A stretch of DNA of 22,035 bases from Chara braunii (lineage: Eukaryota; Streptophyta; Charophyceae; Charales; Characeae): NCBI GenBank assembly GCA_003427395.1, contig BFEA01000003.1, positions 7,327,658 through 7,349,692 on the forward strand. Reading direction: 5' to 3'. Made by a program: the position numbers and the translations under genes. This document shows, one piece after another, positions 17,788-22,035 of the stretch. Position 1 is the stretch's first letter. Each line of letters starts with the position of its first letter. Under the pieces are notes generated by a model. That model worked only from the letters and a program-made list of their open reading frames with translations, searched no databases and was not told the DNA's origin.

Positions 17788-17802
17788 GTTCGTCCCCCCA
17801 CC

Positions 17803-17952
17803 CCTTTCAGTTGTTCTATTATAGCTCTCCTCTTTTCAACACCGACTTTGGTCAAACCATTAACATTGAGGGACCGCAAGTTTAGGTCCGCTTCCTTTGT
17901 CGCTCTTTGCCAGTTTACATTTTTTCCATAAAATGTTTTTAATGCATCCATC
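17803..17952 (-). pseudogene. LINE ORF2 N-terminus (start of endonuclease), truncated by PLE insertion
   Basis: From ATG 17952 the minus strand reads MDALKTFYGKNVNWQRATKE and then LNLRSLNVNGLTKVGVEKRR followed by AIIEQLKG. LNVNGL...KRR is the first motif of APE-type LINE endonucleases (N for metal binding). Homology stops at QLKG near 17803. The next expected part (FLSHYNQSWPDLICIQET) starts at about 13945 with a compatible reading frame, which supports a single LINE split by the PLE-like element. Confidence 0.75.
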
Positions 17953-18190
17953 ACTGTCAGAGCCTTTAATTACCTACTATCTGAGCGAACCTACAATCGA
18001 GTTCAATTTCCTCCCTCTAACGGACAGGAAGTAGAGGTGAGTAATGAAAGTGTCCCTCTTGGTCATTTTTGTCTGGTCGCTTATTTCTATGTGTTGCTTG
18101 TGGACCAGGATCATCGTGTTTTGAAAGAAAATCATGCAAATGTCATTTAAAGGTTCGATCACCCACATTCCGATAATCAACGTATGAAGT

Positions 18191-20735
18191 TCATCCTCTT
18201 AATGTCACTGCCCCATATTGGTCACTTCCAATTGGGGAAAGACCAACCTCCCATCTCCCTGCCTTTTTCCTAACTGGAATGATCAGATTACCTTTATGTA
18301 CTTGATTCTTAGATGCATGACCTTTTTCCACTAAATGCCTTATTTTCTGTCTTTTTTCCTGTTCCCCCAACCCATTGTACTGAGGTGAGTGAGTTTTTCC
18401 TGGGTCTGTTTTAGATTCCTCAACATTGGATTGTTGAGAGGATATTGCCCTAATTCCTCTTCCTTTCCTCTTGTAATTTCCGTGTTTTCTGTGTCTTGTT
18501 CCTTTCCTTCGTTTTGTAGGGGAGAAGTACATTGTTGTATCAAATCCTCACTTTCTTTTTCCTCACTAATCACATTCTCACTTTTATCTTCTTTCTGATC
18601 CCCCACCTTGATGCCCCTTTCCTCTTCCACTTGTGTGGCATTTAAAACCATTGGAGCCAACACAATCACTGTGCTGGTTTCCTGGTTTGACTCAGTGCCT
18701 ACCTTTGGAGGGGGCTCAAAGACATTCAGCACTATGGCTAAAATTTTTTGTCTGACAATGGTTCATTCGGAGCCTTCTGGAAGTCCGTGCTGTAGGACAT
18801 TCTTTAGAATGAGACTGCTGGTTAACATTTCTACCAACTGCACATATGAAGCATCCAAGAACTCAACCGAGGCTTCCCCATATTTATCCTTTAAGTTCTT
18901 AAGCAGCCATTCTGCCAGTTCGGTGACTTGATGATCCTTTGAAATATTCGTGGCAGATGAGTCCGCGGCCTCTACATCTTCCATTACAAAATCCCCTTGC
19001 ACGGAGGCTTAGTCCACCTCCATCGAGTTGGACCAAATGTTGTATGGAAGGGGTCTAATTCTGTTGCAAGAGAGCTCGTAAAGACAATTTAACTTGGAGT
19101 TTTACATATCGTGAAACAAATTACATTGTAGCTCGCGCCGCTGTACTGCGCTTTAAACAACCCCTCTACTCGTGCCTCACTCAGACTGCTTACCGAGTTC
19201 ACCCTCGGCGTTCCTTTTTATATTGTTTTTCCTACTACCGGGCAGTGCCCAATTCCGAAAAAACGTTCGGACCTGCTTCCCACGATTATCTCGCAGGTTC
19301 AGGTCACATTCCGATATTACCGAAAAAACTACTAGAAACATCAATAGTATGCACAAAATTTTTTGGGGTCCATGTCACTGCGAAAACTCCCCCAGGACCT
19401 TCATGAAAAACAACAACTTTTTTGTCGATATTACGCTACCTTGCTTTGGACAAGGTTGTGTCCCATACTTTGCATTCGGCGGAATGATCTGGCTCTGGGG
19501 GGCGATTGCTACTGCCCTGCGTACCGGCTTCTTTCCCGCTTCAGACCCTCGGAGTTTCTCGCCACCCTGCATACGTTTCTCCCTCCCTCTCCTGCCGTTG
19601 TATGAGTGTATCTGCGGTCCTCACTGTTGCAAGTTTTTCTACAAACTGCTGCCCCACTGTCTCTTGCTGAGAACCTTCCCCCGTTGATGAGATTCTTGTT
19701 GTATGCTGACATCCTTCCTGGAGACCTCCCTTCTTTTCTGCTTCTTCTGTGTGCTTGTTTTCCTCTTTTTTCTTTTTAAATTTTCTGGCTCAGAATTTTT
19801 TATTTTATGCATTTAATTTATCTCACTTTCCGAATCAGATGCTGAAATTATTTTGGGGACAGACGCAACAAAACTTCCTCCAGTTTTTATTTCTTCATTC
19901 TCAATATAATCTGCTGGAGTTGGGCCAGACTACTGGGTTCCACGATTGATCGGTTTCCAAATACTTTCTTACTTACTTGAACCCATCCTGTTCTCTGGGT
20001 GGCTAATCTGTGAGCATCTCGTCCCACCGAATTCTATCCTTGGGGATTTTCCATAGACAAGGGCCTTTGGGTCTGCACTGCACCCCTTTGAGTGCCTATA
20101 GAACCACCAACATAATCTTGCCTACAGTCCCACTTGGTGGACCCATGACACCACTAGTTTGTCTTTGAGAACCCTCCCCTGCACCTTTTTTCTGTGACTG
20201 TGACTTACTGGCCAACTCTGGTGGAATCCAACTCTCCGGAGGTTTTGATTCCAACTTAGGCTCACCCTCTCTTTCCCATATCCATCCTTTGGATGGTTCT
20301 CCTTTCCTTGTGCTTTCCACATGATAGACCCACCCCTCATGTCCAACGTCCATAGTCCTCCATAGTGATTGCTTAAACGGATCTCTAATCAGCCTACCTG
20401 ATGCTCTGCTCCTCTTTTGAGGGTTCTGTGCACATGAAGTGTCCGAGCTCAGGTGTCCGTATGCTTTGCATTTGAAACACCACGGCCTTAGTTTATGGGC
20501 CATGTGAATATGATACTCTTTACCGCCTATCCGATATGGAATGACATCGTCCAGATTAAACGGTATATTAGGTGGGTGGTTCAGAGCCAACTGGCGCGTG
20601 GCAACTGTCTGACGCCCAACAAACTTTGCCAAAATTGACGAACTCAGACCATTATACTGAAATCCAAGGGCCCGCCTTCACTTAGGGCGGACTCATGGTT
20701 GCCCAAATGGCCCCACAAGGGCATGCTGAGGAGTG
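18191..20735 (-). pseudogene. LINE ORF1 (DUF4283/zinc-knuckle type RNA-binding protein), decayed
   Basis: The N-terminal part (about 20690-20430) reads LGFQYNGLSSSILAKFVGRQ, then PFNLDDVIPYRIGGKEYHIH, then the Cys/His cluster CFKCKAYGHLSSDTSC (C-x2-C-x4-H-x6-C; the canonical spacing is H-x4-C). This is the layout of plant-type LINE ORF1 proteins: a DUF4283-like domain followed by a zinc knuckle. Downstream is a long hydrophilic linker in several frames: 20632-20096, about 20095-19740, 19002-18763 (MEDVEAADSS, ELAEWLLKNLKDKYG), 18732-18340 (Glu/Lys-rich) and 18532-18191 (Lys-rich). It lies 5' of the ORF2 start at 17952, as expected for ORF1. Frameshifts, stops and a possible LTR-like insertion (19038-19415) inactivate it. 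The extreme N-terminus is cut off by the SINE-like copy at 20743. Confidence 0.75.
19038..19415 (-). mobile_element. Possible solo LTR-like insertion
   Basis: The segment has TGTTGT at its left edge (19038) and ACAACA at its right edge (19410-19415), i.e. TG...CA-type short inverted ends. In minus orientation it has a TATA-like CAATATAAAAAGG (19225-19213) about midway, giving U3 and R/U5 parts of about 190 and 175 bp. LINE ORF1 protein is recognisable on the left from about 19037. No matching target duplication was found and the right edge is not certain. It might instead be diverged ORF1 linker. Confidence 0.25.
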
Positions 20736-20742
20736 AACTCGG

Positions 20743-20905
20743 TTTTTTTTTTTTTTTTTTTTTTTTTTTTGAAACGATGCTCCAATCTATTCGTGGGAAG
20801 CAACATGGCTGGGAACCGGACCCAGCGTCCCTTATCAAAATACAAAAAATGAGTTACCCGGGCCATTACCCGACCTCGGCTAAGAACAATTGAAGAAAAG
20901 GGAAA
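20743..20905 (-). mobile_element. tRNA-derived SINE-like element (minus) with A28 tail
   Basis: On the minus strand: A-box-like TTAGCCGAGGTCGGGTAATG (near 20885-20865), then GGGACGCTGGGTCCGGTTCC, in which GCTGGG-TCCGGTT-CCCAGC forms a 6-bp stem with a 7-nt loop like a tRNA T-arm (B-box-like GGTCCGGTTCC). A short body of about 40 bp follows, then 28 A (T-run 20743-20770 on plus). The GGGACGCTGGGTC block and polarity are shared with 8517-8660. It adjoins, and probably truncates, the LINE ORF1 N-terminus. Confidence 0.55.
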
Positions 20906-21065
20906 ACTCAAAAACGTTCATGGTCCACTACTCAAACTCTACCAAGTCACTAGAATATGTGTGTCAAAAAGCCTCCCAACCACGAATCAGATAGGTGAAA
21001 CCTACTCAATCCACCTATGACCACAACCAGCATGGCCGTTTTCAGCACGAACCGAAGCTTCTCCA
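20906..21065. other. Unassigned stretch
   Basis: No recognisable feature between the SINE-like copy and the direct repeat pair. Confidence 0.4.
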
Positions 21066-21300
21066 GGCCTCATCCTCTCATCAGGTTAGGTTACAGAGTT
21101 GCACCACCTTGCTCCAGCACCGGCCCGCATTGCTCCAGTTACGACCCCTGATGACCACTGAGACTTCCCCCGCAAACAGCCCCCCAGATCTCTCTATTCA
21201 GGCCTCACGCCCCCACTAAGCTAGGTCACAGAGTTGCGCCACCTGGCTCCGGCTCCGGCTCCGGCCAGCGTTGCTCCAGCATCGGTCTTCGAGGGCCACC
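21066..21300. repeat. Imperfect direct repeat, ~95-bp units 134 bp apart
   Basis: Units at about 21066-21161 and 21200-21300 share CAGGCCTCA, RCTAGGTYACAGAGTTGC, GCCACC and CGTTGCTCCAG blocks. Unit 2 contains a small (GGCTCC)n expansion near 21245-21263. No coding frame with a domain spans them. Confidence 0.65.
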
Positions 21301-22012
21301 AAATCTTTGACCACCCTTCACAGGATCAGATGACTTGCCAGATAGCACCTATTCCTACAACCTCCTCGAGAGGCAAGCCAAATGGAAAGAACTACTAAAC
21401 TGGATGTTAGAATTCTTTGACAGAGCTCGCCCCTCCCTCTCCCTACCCCTCTCCCCTCAGCCCTTTTTTTTTTTTTTTTTTCAAGTCCATGGTGTTGTAG
21501 AGGCCAGTCACTGAGTACACAGTGATCACCTGGAGCACTAGGCCATGGGTGTCCTGGAATATGAGACCACCTCCCATCCCATCCTCACGTCAATACTCCT
21601 AGCGCACCCCCTATCCCACTATCCTACCTCAGTGTGACCAGCACTCAGGACCGTTGCCCTACACAATGGGCAGGTAACTTGGACCCAACAACAGTGTGCC
21701 TCCACCGAGGCAAGTCACCCACTCTCCCTCGGCCCCAATATAGGACCAACCCTCTACCCCCCTTTCCCCAGGAGCATGCAGTTCCCACCTAAAGCATGCC
21801 CCCAGCCGCCCCTTGCCCACTTCTGCCTCCGATGGGACTGACGTTGACCCACACACCAGCCCCTACCCCAGAATAGGGCAACCTCGTATTCCGCCCCTAC
21901 CCTCTTTGAGACATTCACCCCCCACCTTGTGATGCCCCTGCAAGATAGAGCTCCCCCTACCCCCTTCTTACCATTCAGCCCTCCGGGAATGATCCAATGC
22001 AGCTGACCACAA
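21301..22012. other. Unassigned C-rich stretch with T18 run (21464-21481)
   Basis: Plus-strand C-rich, low-complexity DNA (CCCCTACCCC-type words), an 18-T run at 21464-21481 and a small hairpin TCACTG-AGTACA-CAGTGA just after it. The minus frame 21856-21659 is Gly-rich and unsupported. Nothing else was recognised. Confidence 0.45.
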
Positions 22013-22035
22013 TTTTTTTTTTTTTTTTTTTTTTT
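22013..22035. repeat. T-run reaching the window end
   Basis: Twenty-three T at the end of the window. It could be the A-tail of a minus-strand retroposon lying to the right, as at 20743, but its body is outside the window. Confidence 0.85.

Larger units (their letters stand above)
13946..17802 (-). mobile_element. Penelope-like (PLE-type) retroelement, decayed, nested in LINE ORF2
   Basis: This minus-strand element is bounded on both sides by halves of the same LINE endonuclease domain. Order 5' to 3': CCHC zinc knuckle (17433-17392), coiled coil (about 17300-17000), basic linker, Cys-containing pre-RT region, RT (about 15900-14782), and about 840 bp of 3' non-coding sequence with a hammerhead-like motif (14030-14082). 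The coding part has at least four frameshifts. The first ATG lies only about 15 bp inside the right edge, so the 5' end is probably truncated. No GIY-YIG endonuclease motif was recognised. Exact edges and target duplication were not resolved and are set by where LINE protein stops and resumes. Confidence 0.65.

Noticed and set aside
19172-19687. 171-codon plus-strand frame with Cys and Phe-rich protein
   Set aside because: It overlaps minus-strand LINE ORF1/LTR-like sequence, shows no recognisable domain, and has the look of antisense translation of repeat DNA.

Overview
This window looks like intergenic, repeat-dense nuclear DNA of a eukaryote. I see no convincing host gene, no rRNA or intact tRNA, and no CRISPR array. 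Almost all protein-coding signal lies on the minus strand and belongs to decayed retroelements: a LINE with an apurinic endonuclease (EN), reverse transcriptase (RT) and a plant-type ORF1, and a Penelope-like RT element (PLE) with a CCHC knuckle. From memory of similar sequences, this combination resembles repeat islands of charophyte green algae such as Chara. That assignment is an inference. Homopolymer A/T runs, (AT)n, (GATGAT)n and many stop codons and frameshifts fit old, non-functional repeat DNA.

Layout. 1-2110: unexplained DNA with a 207-bp-spaced direct repeat, a foldback at 1651-1756 and a small inverted-repeat element (1939-2085) whose ends recur at 6622-6819. 2612-2639: a G-quadruplex-type run. 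2950-5160: the 3' half of a LINE ORF2 (minus), from RT motif C to the zinc-binding C-terminus. 5489-6380: tandem repeat units carrying two inverted-repeat insertions, one 170-bp foldback and one ~390-bp MITE (miniature inverted-repeat element). 6622-8700: a second copy of the small inverted-repeat family with a 20-bp minisatellite, a 20-bp hairpin, a SINE-like fragment and microsatellites. 9217-20735: one large nested composite. A LINE reads from right to left: ORF1 (20735-18191), the first residues of ORF2 (17952-17803), then EN, RT and C-terminus (13945-9217). It is interrupted by a PLE-like element (about 13946-17802), by a tandem tRNA-derived SINE insertion (about 11129-11567), possibly by an LTR-like segment (19038-19415), and at its right edge by a SINE-like copy (20743-20905). 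20906-22035: C-rich DNA with a 134-bp-spaced direct repeat and poly-T runs.

The most interesting object is the PLE-like element. Its RT keeps the YDVKDMF, GIPMGKS and RLMDDV motifs. It has a retroviral-type zinc knuckle followed by a coiled coil upstream, and its 3' non-coding part contains a hammerhead-ribozyme-like core (14030-14082, minus). Known Penelope-like elements carry hammerhead motifs, so the pairing is biologically coherent. The knuckle/coiled-coil leader and the apparent lack of a GIY-YIG domain make it worth a closer look.
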